Origin: Mycobacterium fragae
GTDB lineage: Bacteria; Actinomycetota; Actinomycetes; Mycobacteriales; Mycobacteriaceae
DNA length: 64,000 bases
Assembly (NCBI RefSeq): GCF_002102185.1
Contig: NZ_LQOW01000020.1
Location: forward strand, 1 to 64,000
Reading direction: 5' to 3'
Shown here: positions 35,597 to 44,138 of the stretch, in pieces
How the letters are laid out: every line of letters starts with the position of its first letter
Numbering within the stretch: position 1 is the first letter of the stretch
Position numbers and translations under genes: made by a program
Notes under the pieces: model-generated
Seen by the model: only the letters and a program-made list of their open reading frames with translations
Database searches by the model: none
What the model was told of the DNA's origin: nothing

Positions 35597-37183
35597 GTGG
35601 GCTCGCCGGCATTCACCGACGAGGATGCGGCCCGCTACCGCGCGGCCGGGTGGTGGTCGGATTCGACGCTGTCCGACGCGGTATCCCGCAATGCCGAACG
35701 CTCGCCGGACCGGGCCGCGTATATCGACCACCCGGGGCGGGCGCTGAGCTGGCGTGAATTCGACGCTGTGGCAACCGGTCTGGCGCAACAACTGGCCGGC
35801 TTAGGGGTGGCGCGCGGAGACCGGGTTGCGGTATGGCACGGCGACTCCGCTGCCATCCACGCGATGTTCGTCGCAATCGAACGCTGCGGGGCGGTCGTCG
35901 TGGGCATCGGTGCACGCGCCGGCACCCGCGAGGTCGCGCAAATTCTGCGCAGTTCGCAGCCGATTCTGCTGATCAGCGATCGGCAGCGCAGCACCGCCGC
36001 CGCAGCTGTGTTTGCCGCCTCCCTGGTCTTGGACCGCGACGGCGGCGTGCCCCGCCTGAACACCGACGCCGCGCCCAGGACTCCAACCCGCGGGTCGCAG
36101 GTCGGCGCCGACGACGTCTTCCTCATCAACTCCACTTCTGGAACCACCGGACTGCCGAAGTGCGTCGTGCACACGCAGAACCGTTGGTACTACTTCCATC
36201 AGAAGGCGGTGGCCAACGGCCTCCTGTCCGCCGACGACATATTCCTGCCCGTCATACCCACCCCATTCGGCTTCGGGATCTGGACCAGCCACACCACCCC
36301 CATCTACCTGGGGGCCACCGCGGTGATCGTCGAGCGGTTCACGCCGAGCGCGGCATGCGAGGCGATCGCCCGACACAAGGTCACCGTGTTGTGCTGTGTC
36401 AGTACACAATTGACAATGCTGATGGCCGACAACGCGAGCCGGGACTACGACCTGAGCTCGTTGCGAGTCGTGTTCGCCGGAGGCGAGACGCTGCCGTATC
36501 GTCCCGCCGTCGAGTTCGAGGAACTCGCCGGGGCGAAGATTCTGCAGTTCTACGGCTCGAACGAGACCGGGCTGCTCAGTGGGACCACCGTCGACGATTC
36601 GCAGTCACGACGGCTGCACACCGGAGGCCGGATTGTCCCCGAAATGTCGGTCCGCCTGTTCGACGGCGATCGCGACGTCACCGCGACGGGCCGGGGCCAG
36701 CCCGCATGCAGAGGTCCGGCGACCAGCCTCGGCTATCTCGGCGGAACCGACCACGACAAGCTGTTCACCCCCGACGGCTGGATGCGTATGGGCGACATCT
36801 GCGAGATCGACGCGGACGGCTATCTCACCGTCACCGGCCGAACTTCCGATTTCATCCTGCGCGGCGGCAAAAACATCAGCGCAGCGCAAGTCGAGGACGC
36901 CGCCACGGCTCACCCCGCGATCGCGGTAGCGGCGGCCGTCGCGATGCCCGACCCGGTGTTCGGTGAAAAGGTCTGCCTCTATACCGAACTCGCCGATTCC
37001 CACACCATCGACCTGCCCGAGCTCACCGAGTATCTATCGGCCTTGGGAGTTTCCCAGGAGCTGCTGCCCGAACGCCTCATCGTGGTGGACGAACTGCCCC
37101 GATCATCCGGCGGAAAGATTGCCAAAGGCCGGCTCCGCGAAGATATTCGAGCCAGGATGGAGGTCGATCATGAACTCTCCTGA
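35597..37183 (+). CDS. AMP-binding acyl-CoA ligase
   Basis: A 528-residue ANL-superfamily ligase. The P-loop is INSTSGTTGLPK (about 175-186), the adenine motif is FYGSNETG, GWMRMGDICEIDADGYLTVTG carries the hinge region, and the catalytic Lys is in RSSGGKIAKGRLR. It activates a carboxylic acid to its CoA thioester; the substrate is unknown but the context suggests an aromatic or cyclic acid. The frame overlaps the following aldolase by 14 bases. Confidence 0.9.
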   Translation: MGSPAFTDEDAARYRAAGWWSDSTLSDAVSRNAERSPDRAAYIDHPGRALSWREFDAVATGLAQQLAGLGVARGDRVAVWHGDSAAIHAMFVAIERCGAVVVGIGARAGTREVAQILRSSQPILLISDRQRSTAAAAVFAASLVLDRDGGVPRLNTDAAPRTPTRGSQVGADDVFLINSTSGTTGLPKCVVHTQNRWYYFHQKAVANGLLSADDIFLPVIPTPFGFGIWTSHTTPIYLGATAVIVERFTPSAACEAIARHKVTVLCCVSTQLTMLMADNASRDYDLSSLRVVFAGGETLPYRPAVEFEELAGAKILQFYGSNETGLLSGTTVDDSQSRRLHTGGRIVPEMSVRLFDGDRDVTATGRGQPACRGPATSLGYLGGTDHDKLFTPDGWMRMGDICEIDADGYLTVTGRTSDFILRGGKNISAAQVEDAATAHPAIAVAAAVAMPDPVFGEKVCLYTELADSHTIDLPELTEYLSALGVSQELLPERLIVVDELPRSSGGKIAKGRLREDIRARMEVDHELS

Positions 37184-37943
37184 CGCACGGCCGGGTGGTC
37201 TGGAAGTCTGGGCCCCGTCGGTGATGCCGCCGATCGGCGTCGAGCTGTCCAACGAGCAGGCCCTGGCCGTGGCCTTCCGCCATCTGGCCGCCATCGGGTT
37301 CGCCGAGAACATGGCCGGACACATCACCTGGCAGCTCGACGGGCAAACCGAGATGCTGGTCAACCCGTGGGGTCTGTGGTGGGCCGAACTCACCGCATCG
37401 GATATCTGCGTGGTTGATGCCGATGCGCGGGTGGTGCGTGGACGGTGGGACGTCACTCCCGCGATACACATTCACACCGAATTGCACCGCATCCGCGAGG
37501 ATGCCCGGATCGTCATTCACAACCACCCCTACTACGCGTGCGTGCTCGCCGCGCTGGGCAGGCTGCCCGAATTGGTGCATCAGACCGGTTCGCTGTTCTT
37601 AGATGATTTGTGCCTGGTCGAGCGCTACGACGGCGAAATCGACAGCGCCGCCCGCGCAGCGGATCTCGCGACCCACATCGGGGGCGCCAACCTGACCATC
37701 CTGGCCAACCACGGTGTCATCGCAACCGGTCGCAACCTGGCCGAGGCCGTCTACCGAGCCGCATCGATCGAACGGGTCTGCAAGCTGGCCTACGACGTCA
37801 TGCTGACCGGCAAGGAACCCGTCACGATGGATTGGTCGGACATGGCCGGCATGCAGCGATCGCTGATCGAACGGGCCGCCGACGTGTACTGGGCGGGGGC
37901 CGCACGGATGACCATCAAGGCCGACCCCGATGTGCTCAATTGA
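37170..37943 (+). CDS. Class II aldolase/adducin family protein (copy 2)
   Basis: A 257-residue paralogue of the protein at 26765, with the same length and layout: NMAGHITWQL, the catalytic Glu in IHTELHRIRE, the zinc His pair in VIHNHPYY, and LANHGVIATG. ATG 37170 follows ATGGAGG and overlaps the ligase end by 14 bases, so expression is coupled. Likely an aldol cleavage or decarboxylation step in the same pathway. Confidence 0.87.
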   Translation: MNSPDARPGGLEVWAPSVMPPIGVELSNEQALAVAFRHLAAIGFAENMAGHITWQLDGQTEMLVNPWGLWWAELTASDICVVDADARVVRGRWDVTPAIHIHTELHRIREDARIVIHNHPYYACVLAALGRLPELVHQTGSLFLDDLCLVERYDGEIDSAARAADLATHIGGANLTILANHGVIATGRNLAEAVYRAASIERVCKLAYDVMLTGKEPVTMDWSDMAGMQRSLIERAADVYWAGAARMTIKADPDVLN

Positions 37944-38018
37944 CCACGAGCGTGCGCTCAGGGCGCAATTCGGCCCGGATTTCCGCCATGGATGCACACT
38001 GAAAGCAGATTGCCGAGC

Positions 38019-39287
38019 ATGAAATCGATCGACGAGCTGGCCGCCAACCCGAACTTCACGACCGCCAAGACCGGCGCGGATCGTTCGGTCACATTTCTGC
38101 CCGACCCGCCCCGCGCCGAACGGCGCTACACGGTGATTTCCGTCGACGATCACATCGTGGAACCTCCGGATACCTTCGCGGGACGCCTGCCACGCAAGTT
38201 CGCCGACCGCGCCCCCAAGGTCGTCGACACCGATGACGGCGGACAGACATGGGTCTATGACGGCCAGGAGTTACCCAACGTCGGGTTCAACGCCGTCGTC
38301 GGCCGGCCGGTGTCGGAGTATGGCTTCGACCCGGTGAGATTCGACGAGATGCGCAGGGGTGCATGGGATATCCATGAGCGGATCAAGGACATGGATCTCA
38401 ACGGCATATACGCCTCGCTCAACTTCCCGTCTTTCCTGCCGGGGTTCGCCGGCCAGCGGCTGCAACAGATGACCCCGGATCGCGACTTGGCGCTGGCCGC
38501 AGTGTGCGCATGGAACGACTGGCACTTCGAGGTTTGGGCCGGGTCATACCCCGACCGCATCATTCCGTGCCAACTCCCCTGGCTGCTGGATCCCGACCTC
38601 GGCGCAAAGATGATCTATCAGAACGCCGAGCGTGGATTTCACGCCGTCAGCTTCAGCGAGAACCCGGCGATGCTCGGATTGCCGAGCATTCACTCGGGTC
38701 ACTGGGATCCGATGATTGCGGCGTGCGCCGAGACCGGCACCGTGGTGAACCTACACATCGGATCGTCCGGCTCGTCGCCATCCACCACCGACGACGCGCC
38801 ACCGGATGTTCAGGGCGTGCTGTTCTTCGCCTACGCCATTTCGGCGGCGGTTGACTGGTTGTACTCCGGGCTGCCCAGCCGGTTCCCTGATCTGAAAATC
38901 TGCCTGTCCGAAGGTGGAATCGGCTGGGTCGCGGGCCTGTTGGACAGACTCGACCACATGCTCAGCTACCACGCCATGTACGGCACCTGGCAGGCGCTGG
39001 GTGAAAGCTTGACTCCCGCAGAGGTTTTCACCAGGAACTTTTGGTTCTGCGCAGTCGAGGACAAGTCGTCGTTCGTGCAGTATGAGCGAATCGGCGTGGA
39101 CAACATCATGTTGGAATCCGACTACCCGCATTGCGACTCCACCTGGCCGCACACCCAACAAGCGATCCATGAGCAAATCGGCGACTTGCCGCCGGACGTG
39201 ATCGGCAAGATCACGTGGAAGAACGCTGCACGCTTGTACCAGCATCCCGTGCCGGCCGAAATACAACGAGATCCGGAGGCATTCTGA
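38019..39287 (+). CDS. Amidohydrolase-2 family metal-dependent hydrolase/decarboxylase (copy 2)
   Basis: A 422-residue TIM-barrel amidohydrolase, longer than copy 1 by an N-terminal 45-residue segment. Metal and catalytic motifs are VDDHIVEPPDTF, VVNLHIGSSGSSP, LSEGGIGWVAGLLDRLDH and ESDYPHCDSTWP. The family contains decarboxylases and hydrolases of aromatic or alicyclic acids. ATG 38019 (MKSIDELAANP) was chosen; an in-frame ATG at 37992 would add 9 residues and cannot be excluded. Its TGA overlaps the next ATG. Confidence 0.87.
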   Translation: MKSIDELAANPNFTTAKTGADRSVTFLPDPPRAERRYTVISVDDHIVEPPDTFAGRLPRKFADRAPKVVDTDDGGQTWVYDGQELPNVGFNAVVGRPVSEYGFDPVRFDEMRRGAWDIHERIKDMDLNGIYASLNFPSFLPGFAGQRLQQMTPDRDLALAAVCAWNDWHFEVWAGSYPDRIIPCQLPWLLDPDLGAKMIYQNAERGFHAVSFSENPAMLGLPSIHSGHWDPMIAACAETGTVVNLHIGSSGSSPSTTDDAPPDVQGVLFFAYAISAAVDWLYSGLPSRFPDLKICLSEGGIGWVAGLLDRLDHMLSYHAMYGTWQALGESLTPAEVFTRNFWFCAVEDKSSFVQYERIGVDNIMLESDYPHCDSTWPHTQQAIHEQIGDLPPDVIGKITWKNAARLYQHPVPAEIQRDPEAF

Positions 39288-40225
39288 TGGGCGACACGGT
39301 CACTCCCGACGACGCCATCGACGCGATCCGAGGCACCGGTGGGGCGCGGCCCGGTTATCGGGCGCTGCACGCGAAGGGCACCCTCTACGGCGGCACGTTC
39401 ACCGCCACCCCCGAGGCGGCGAAGCTTTCCCGGGCAAAGCATCTCGACGGCTCCGCGATCCCGGCGCTGATTCGCTTCTCCAACGGATCCGGTAATCCGG
39501 AGCAGCGTGACGGCTTGCCGGGGGTGCGAGGGATGGCGGTGAAATTCACCCTGCCCGACGGGTCGACCACTGATTTGTCCGCGCAGACGGCGCGGCTGTT
39601 CATTTCGAGCACACCGGACGGATTCGTCGATCTGCTCAAGGCGATGCGGCCCAGCCCGACGACGCCGCTGCGTCTGGCCAGATACTTCGTCACCCATCCT
39701 CGGCTGCTCGGGGCTTTGCCCGTACTGCGCGACGCCAGCAGGGTCCCGGCAAGCTACGCCGCCACGGAGTACCACGGGTTGCACGCATTCCGCTGGCTCA
39801 GCGCCGACGGCAACGCGAGATTCGTTCGCTACCACCTGATCCCGGCAGCGGGCGAGGAGTATCTGTCGGCACCGGCCGCCAAAGGCAGGGATCCTGACTT
39901 TCTCACCGACGAGCTGAACACCCGCCTGGCCTCCGGGCCGGTTCAGTTCTCCTTCCGCGTCCAGCTCGCCGGGCCGAAGGACTCGACCATCGACCCGTCG
40001 GCGCGTTGGCAAAGCACCGACACCGTCACCGTCGGGACGCTCGACATCACCGGCCTGGACACCGAGCGCGAGCGCGGTGACGACATCGTCGTGTTCGACC
40101 CCATGCGGGTGACCGACGGCATCGAACCCTCCGACGACCCGGTGCTTCGGTTCCGAACGTACGCGTATTCGGCCTCGGTGAAGCTGCGTACCGGAGTGGA
40201 TCGCGGCCCCGGCCTCCGGCCGTGA
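39287..40225 (+). CDS. Small catalase-like peroxidase
   Basis: A 312-residue minimal catalase-fold heme protein, far shorter than true catalases (about 480). The distal His is in YRALHAKGTLYGGTF, the distal Asn region is RFSNGSGNPEQRDGLPGVRGMAVKF, and the proximal Tyr is in RFRTYAYSAS. Such small catalase-like proteins mostly act as peroxidases with organic substrates. The start overlaps the amidohydrolase stop by one base (TGATG), so it belongs to the same operon, possibly detoxifying or using peroxide formed in the pathway. Confidence 0.85.
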   Translation: MGDTVTPDDAIDAIRGTGGARPGYRALHAKGTLYGGTFTATPEAAKLSRAKHLDGSAIPALIRFSNGSGNPEQRDGLPGVRGMAVKFTLPDGSTTDLSAQTARLFISSTPDGFVDLLKAMRPSPTTPLRLARYFVTHPRLLGALPVLRDASRVPASYAATEYHGLHAFRWLSADGNARFVRYHLIPAAGEEYLSAPAAKGRDPDFLTDELNTRLASGPVQFSFRVQLAGPKDSTIDPSARWQSTDTVTVGTLDITGLDTERERGDDIVVFDPMRVTDGIEPSDDPVLRFRTYAYSASVKLRTGVDRGPGLRP

Positions 40226-40240
40226 ATAGACTTCGCGGGC

Positions 40241-41005
40241 ATGACGGCATCGGATCTATCGCTACGTGGTCGACGCATTCTGATCACCGGCGGCGCCACC
40301 GGCATCGGCGCCGCCGCGGTCCGGGTGCTGCACGCCGCGGGAGCAAACGTCGCCGCCACGTACCATCGAACCCCGCCCGCCGATGACGTTTCCGACGTGA
40401 CGTGGCTGCGCTGCGATGTCCGTGATGCCGAGGCGGTCGACGCCGCCTTCCGCGGCGCGTTGCAGGCCCTCGGCGGCCTCGATGTCCTTGTCCACGCCGC
40501 GGGCTTGTGGCAGGGGGGAGTGCCCGGGCAGATCACCGGCGACGAAATCACTTTCTTGATGGAAACCAACATCAAAGGAACGATCCTGACCAACCAGGCC
40601 GCGCATGCGGCGATGCGCGGCAGGGGTGGACGGATCATCAATTTCGGATCCGCCGAGGCGGTGATGGGCAGCCCCATCGCCGCGGTGTACGCCGCCACAA
40701 AGGGCGCCGTGCAAGCCTGGACCCGGTCGGCGGCCAAGGCCTGGGGCGCGGAAAAGATCACGGTCAATGCGCTGGCGCCGGCTGTCCAAACCGCAGGCGC
40801 CGATCGGTTCCGGGAGTTCTTGGGCCCGGATGCCGCGGCATTCATCGATCAGCAGATGAAATTGTCGATCCCGCTCGGCGGCAAGCTCGGCGACCCCGGC
40901 GCCGACCTGGGGCCGGTGCTGGTATTCCTCGCCGGCGAGGGGGCCGGATTCATCACCGGGCAATTGATCCCCGTGGACGGCGGGCTCGCCATGGTCGGCG
41001 GCTGA
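40241..41005 (+). CDS. Short-chain dehydrogenase/reductase
   Basis: A 254-residue classical SDR with ILITGGATGIGAAAVRVL, HAAGLWQGG (NNAG position changed to HAAG), IINFGSAEAVMGS and YAATK as the YxxxK motif. It closes the cluster, 15 bases after the catalase-like gene. TAGACT at 40227-40232 lies 8 bases before the ATG and may give a second, nearly leaderless transcript. Substrate unknown. Confidence 0.87.
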   Translation: MTASDLSLRGRRILITGGATGIGAAAVRVLHAAGANVAATYHRTPPADDVSDVTWLRCDVRDAEAVDAAFRGALQALGGLDVLVHAAGLWQGGVPGQITGDEITFLMETNIKGTILTNQAAHAAMRGRGGRIINFGSAEAVMGSPIAAVYAATKGAVQAWTRSAAKAWGAEKITVNALAPAVQTAGADRFREFLGPDAAAFIDQQMKLSIPLGGKLGDPGADLGPVLVFLAGEGAGFITGQLIPVDGGLAMVGG

Positions 41006-41012
41006 GCGCCGG

Positions 41013-41597
41013 TCAGTGAGCGAGCCCCTTCTTGATGGCCGCGTCTTGTTTGCGGCCGACGTCGGTGACGAACTCGGGGGGCGCCAGTGCGTAGTTGGGG
41101 CCGTCGAATTCCAGCGTCGTGAACGCCTTGCCCTCGGTGAACAGCAACACCGTCACCCCCTTGGAGCCGTCCGGCGATGTTCCCGAGATGGTCGTTCCGC
41201 TGGCCCCGATGTCGATGGGTACGGGCTTTCCGCGCAGCGATTCGCTCTGCGCCGCCTTGGCCGAATCCAGGGCGTTCGCAGCAGCGGCCGGGTCCAGCAA
41301 GATGTGAATGGTGTCAACAATCACATGGGTGCGGTCATCGTCGCTGAACGTCGTCGCCGCTCCCAGTTGGCCGTTCGGGTTCTTCACCGGCGGGCTGGCT
41401 GTGAAGGGTTCGGGTGCCTTGATGTCACTCGCCTTGATCAACAGCCCGGTGTAGTCGTCCGGTTGGGTCCGCGGCGACGTGCTCGATTTCGACGAAGCGG
41501 TCGGTGGCTTCGAATTGCTGCTGCAACCGACCACCGATGCGCCAGCCAGCATCGTCGCCGCAGCCACTCCGGCGATCACCGTCACAGAAATCCGCAT
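41013..41597 (-). CDS. Mycobacterial lipoprotein
   Basis: A 194-residue lipoprotein with signal MRISVTVIAGVAAATMLAGASVVGC (lipidated Cys25), a Ser/Thr/Pro linker, and a domain with YTGLLIKASDI, ATTFSDDDRTHVIVDTIHILLDP and VLLFTEGKAFTTLEFDGP, a recurrent mycobacterial lipoprotein type of unknown function. It converges on the SDR gene and lies 77 bases downstream of the TPP enzyme on the same strand, with a perfect palindrome between them. Confidence 0.82.
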   Translation of the reverse strand: MRISVTVIAGVAAATMLAGASVVGCSSNSKPPTASSKSSTSPRTQPDDYTGLLIKASDIKAPEPFTASPPVKNPNGQLGAATTFSDDDRTHVIVDTIHILLDPAAAANALDSAKAAQSESLRGKPVPIDIGASGTTISGTSPDGSKGVTVLLFTEGKAFTTLEFDGPNYALAPPEFVTDVGRKQDAAIKKGLAH

Positions 41598-41627
41598 CCG
41601 AGCTCCTTTCCGGCGAAGCCTTGGACA

Positions 41628-41645
41628 TGCTCGTGGTCACGAGCA
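41628..41645. repeat. 18-bp palindrome between TPP gene and lipoprotein gene
   Basis: TGCTCGTG and CACGAGCA flank a GT centre. It lies about 30 bases from each gene and could be an operator for the lipoprotein or a small terminator of the TPP gene. Confidence 0.45.
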
Positions 41646-41674
41646 CGTCGAGGCAACCGGAAAACGGTAACAAG

Positions 41675-43468
41675 TCAGCTCTTCTTGTGCGGCAGGAACT
41701 CTTGGGCTTTGGTCTTGATGCCCTTCTTGACGAACCCGGCCCGGTCCTCGTCTCCGGCGAGCACGGCGGCCGTTGCGGACTTGAACTGCTCCCAGGTGGC
41801 GTGCGGGGGGATCGGCGGCATGTCGGGGTCGGTGTAGACGTCCAGCACACTGGGACGGTCGGCTGACAAGGCGTCGCGCCAGGCGTCCCCGAGTTCCTCG
41901 GAATCCTTGACGGCCAACGCATTCAGGCCCAGGCTGGCTGCAAACGAGGCATAGTCGACGTCGGGAAGTGTTTGAGATTCCACGAATTTCGGTGCACCCG
42001 CCATGGCACGCATTTCCCAAGTGACCTGGTTCAGGTCGTTGTTGTGCAGAATCGCCACAATCAGGCGCGGATCCTCCCAATCCCGCCAGTACCGGTGGAT
42101 CGTGATGAGCTCGGCCATGCCGTTCATCTGCATGGCGCCGTCACCGGCGAACGCTATGACCGGTCGCTTCGGGTTGCCGAATTTGGCGCCGATGGCATAT
42201 GGGACACCGGGCCCCATCGTCGCGAGGTTGCCCGACAGCGAACCGCGCATGTCGCCCCGGAACCGAAGGTTGCGTGCGTACCAGTTGGCCGCCGAGCCGG
42301 AATCGGCAGTGACAATGGCGTTGTCGGGCAACTGCGGGGACAGCTCGGAGAACAGTCGCAGCGGGTTGATCGGGTCGGTGCTGACGTGCGCTTCCATCTC
42401 CATGGTTTCCCACCACCGAGCCACGTTTTTCTCGATGCCCTCACGCCATGACCGGTCCTCTTTGCGTCGCAGATGAGGAATCAGTGCCCGCAGCGCGGCC
42501 TTAGCGTCGGCGACCACGTTGATCTCGTAGGGGTAGCGCATGCCGATGAACCGCCCGTCGATGTCGATCTGCACCGCGCGGCACTTCCCGAACTCGGGCA
42601 TGAACTGCGTGTAAGGGAAGCTGGAACCCACCGTCAGCAGCGTGTCGCAATCATTCATCAGCTCGTAGCTGGGCCGCGTGCCCAGCAACCCGATAGACCC
42701 AGTGACCCAAGGCAATTCGTCGGACAGCACGTCCTTGCCCAACAGCGCCTTGGCTGCTCCCGCGCCGAGCAAATCGGCGACCTCGACAAGTTCCTCGCGG
42801 GCGTTGCGAGCGCCGGCACCTACCAGCATGGCCACCCGCTTGCCCTCGTTGAGCACCTCGGCGGCGCGGGCAATGGCCTGGTCGTCCGGGGATACTGCCG
42901 GCCACTCGATGCCCAGGCTGGACGGCACCATCTTGAACTCGTGGGTGGGTGGCGAATACGGCAGCTCCTGCACGTCGGCGGGGATGATCAACGCCGTCGG
43001 TGCGCGCTCGCTCAACGCCACCCGGATCGCCCGGTCCAGCACATTGGGCAATTGCTCTGGGACGGTGACCATTTGGACGTATTCGCTGGCAACGTCCTTG
43101 AACAGACTCATAAGGTCGACCTCTTGCTGGTAGGACCCGCCCATGGCGCTGCGATTGGTCTGACCCACGATGGCCACCACCGGCACGTGGTCGAGCTTGG
43201 CGTCGTAGAGGCCGTTGAGCAGATGGATCGCGCCGGGGCCCGACGTGGCCATGCACACTCCGACGCGGTCGGTGAACTTGGCGTACCCCACGGCTTCGAA
43301 CGCGCTCATCTCCTCGTGGCGCGACTGGATGAACACGGGCTGGTTGTCGGCGCGGCCCCACGCGGCGAGGATTCCGTTGATCCCGTCGCCGGGAAACGCG
43401 AAAACGTGCTGCACACCCCACGTCCGCAACCGTTCCAGCAGGTAATCGGCGACATCTTGCTTGGACAT
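41675..43468 (-). CDS. Thiamine pyrophosphate enzyme, pyruvate oxidase/acetolactate synthase-like
   Basis: A 597-residue three-domain TPP enzyme. The catalytic Glu is in SRHEEMSAFEAVGYAK, the middle domain includes VAMLVGAGARNA, and the TPP/Mg motif is FAGDGAMQMNGMAELITIHRY ... ILHNNDLNQ. The closest relatives are pyruvate dehydrogenase (quinone)/PoxB and thiamine-dependent oxidases; without experiment the substrate is uncertain. The ATG after GGAAGGA at 43468 was chosen instead of a start 8 codons upstream. A possible 41-residue Cys-rich frame ends 27 bases upstream. Confidence 0.87.
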   Translation of the reverse strand: MSKQDVADYLLERLRTWGVQHVFAFPGDGINGILAAWGRADNQPVFIQSRHEEMSAFEAVGYAKFTDRVGVCMATSGPGAIHLLNGLYDAKLDHVPVVAIVGQTNRSAMGGSYQQEVDLMSLFKDVASEYVQMVTVPEQLPNVLDRAIRVALSERAPTALIIPADVQELPYSPPTHEFKMVPSSLGIEWPAVSPDDQAIARAAEVLNEGKRVAMLVGAGARNAREELVEVADLLGAGAAKALLGKDVLSDELPWVTGSIGLLGTRPSYELMNDCDTLLTVGSSFPYTQFMPEFGKCRAVQIDIDGRFIGMRYPYEINVVADAKAALRALIPHLRRKEDRSWREGIEKNVARWWETMEMEAHVSTDPINPLRLFSELSPQLPDNAIVTADSGSAANWYARNLRFRGDMRGSLSGNLATMGPGVPYAIGAKFGNPKRPVIAFAGDGAMQMNGMAELITIHRYWRDWEDPRLIVAILHNNDLNQVTWEMRAMAGAPKFVESQTLPDVDYASFAASLGLNALAVKDSEELGDAWRDALSADRPSVLDVYTDPDMPPIPPHATWEQFKSATAAVLAGDEDRAGFVKKGIKTKAQEFLPHKKS

Positions 43469-43495
43469 TCCAATCCTTCCTAAGCCGGACACCTC

Positions 43496-43621
43496 TTAAT
43501 GCGACCGAGACCGCCGCTGGCACTGGCGACGAGGACAACCAGGCACGACAGGGACGCATTGGCAGTTCCCACAGCTCTCCTGATACCCGCATTCCCGACC
43601 GTTATGCCTCTTCAGCGGCAT
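43496..43621 (-). CDS. Possible 41-residue Cys-rich peptide
   Basis: A short frame in the divergent gap upstream of the TPP gene. It begins ATG and encodes six Cys within 24 residues (CGYQESCGNCQC, then PGCPRRQC) and a basic tail QRRSRSH. The spacing could bind metal. There is no clear ribosome binding site, and the start may lie further upstream in the same frame. It matches no family known to me, including mycobacterial metallothionein. Treat as a candidate only. Confidence 0.28.
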   Translation of the reverse strand: MPLKRHNGRECGYQESCGNCQCVPVVPGCPRRQCQRRSRSH

Positions 43622-43748
43622 CAATTCGGCGAGCACGCCCCCGTGAACCCGGGGCGGGCCGTTTGACCCGCCGCCAGCCTGGGAAGCCGGTAGGGAGCGT
43701 CGGCTACGGGCGGCGCAAGCCGCAGTCCACGAAAGGGAGGATCGATCC

Positions 43749-43985
43749 ATGGGGGATCAGAAGAGCGGACCGAAAGAAGCCGTGAAGGGCACCGTCGAGG
43801 GCGTCAAGGGCAAGGCCAAAGAGGTTGGCGGAACCGTCGCTGGTCGCGATGACCTAGTCCGGGAGGGCCGGGCCCAACAGGACAAGGCCGACGCCGAGCG
43901 TGACGCGGCCAAGAAGGAAGCCCAGGCCGAGTCCGCGCGCGGCGGCGCAGCTGCCGCCGAAAAGCGCGAACAGCAACACCAATAG
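43749..43985 (+). CDS. CsbD-like stress protein/microaggregate-binding type
   Basis: A 78-residue highly charged, Ala/Lys/Glu-rich protein. The core KEAVKGTVEGVKGKAKEVGG is typical of CsbD-like proteins, and the remainder is a charged helix (AQQDKADAERDAAKKEAQAE). In mycobacteria such proteins are annotated as CsbD-like or microaggregate-binding protein 1-like and are general-stress genes in other bacteria. The ATG follows AAGGGAGG. A strong hairpin lies 17 bases after the stop. Confidence 0.85.
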   Translation: MGDQKSGPKEAVKGTVEGVKGKAKEVGGTVAGRDDLVREGRAQQDKADAERDAAKKEAQAESARGGAAAAEKREQQHQ

Positions 43986-44001
43986 ATTCGTTCCTGAAGG
44001 A

Positions 44002-44033
44002 TGGTCCGGCCCGGTGGTTTCCGGGCCGGACCA
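44002..44033 (+). terminator. Hairpin after the CsbD-like gene
   Basis: A 13-bp perfect stem, GGTCCGGCCCGG at 44003-44014 pairing with CCGGGCCGGACC at 44021-44032 plus T44002-A44033, with a 6-base loop. No U-tract follows, but the stem is very stable. It separates the CsbD-like gene from the TetR gene. Confidence 0.65.
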
Positions 44034-44125
44034 CTATTAATGCAATCGCAACGCGAAATACCCCGCGGCCAAGTGACTTTCACTGGCTACTGAGCCCACC
44101 GCGCCATGGCGGGTTAGCCGGCGGC

Positions 44126-44131
44126 TACCAT
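44126..44131 (+). promoter_or_regulatory. -10 element of the TetR gene
   Basis: TACCAT ends 7 bases before ATG 44139, predicting a leaderless transcript of the regulator. Confidence 0.5.
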
Positions 44132-44138
44132 CCGGGGA

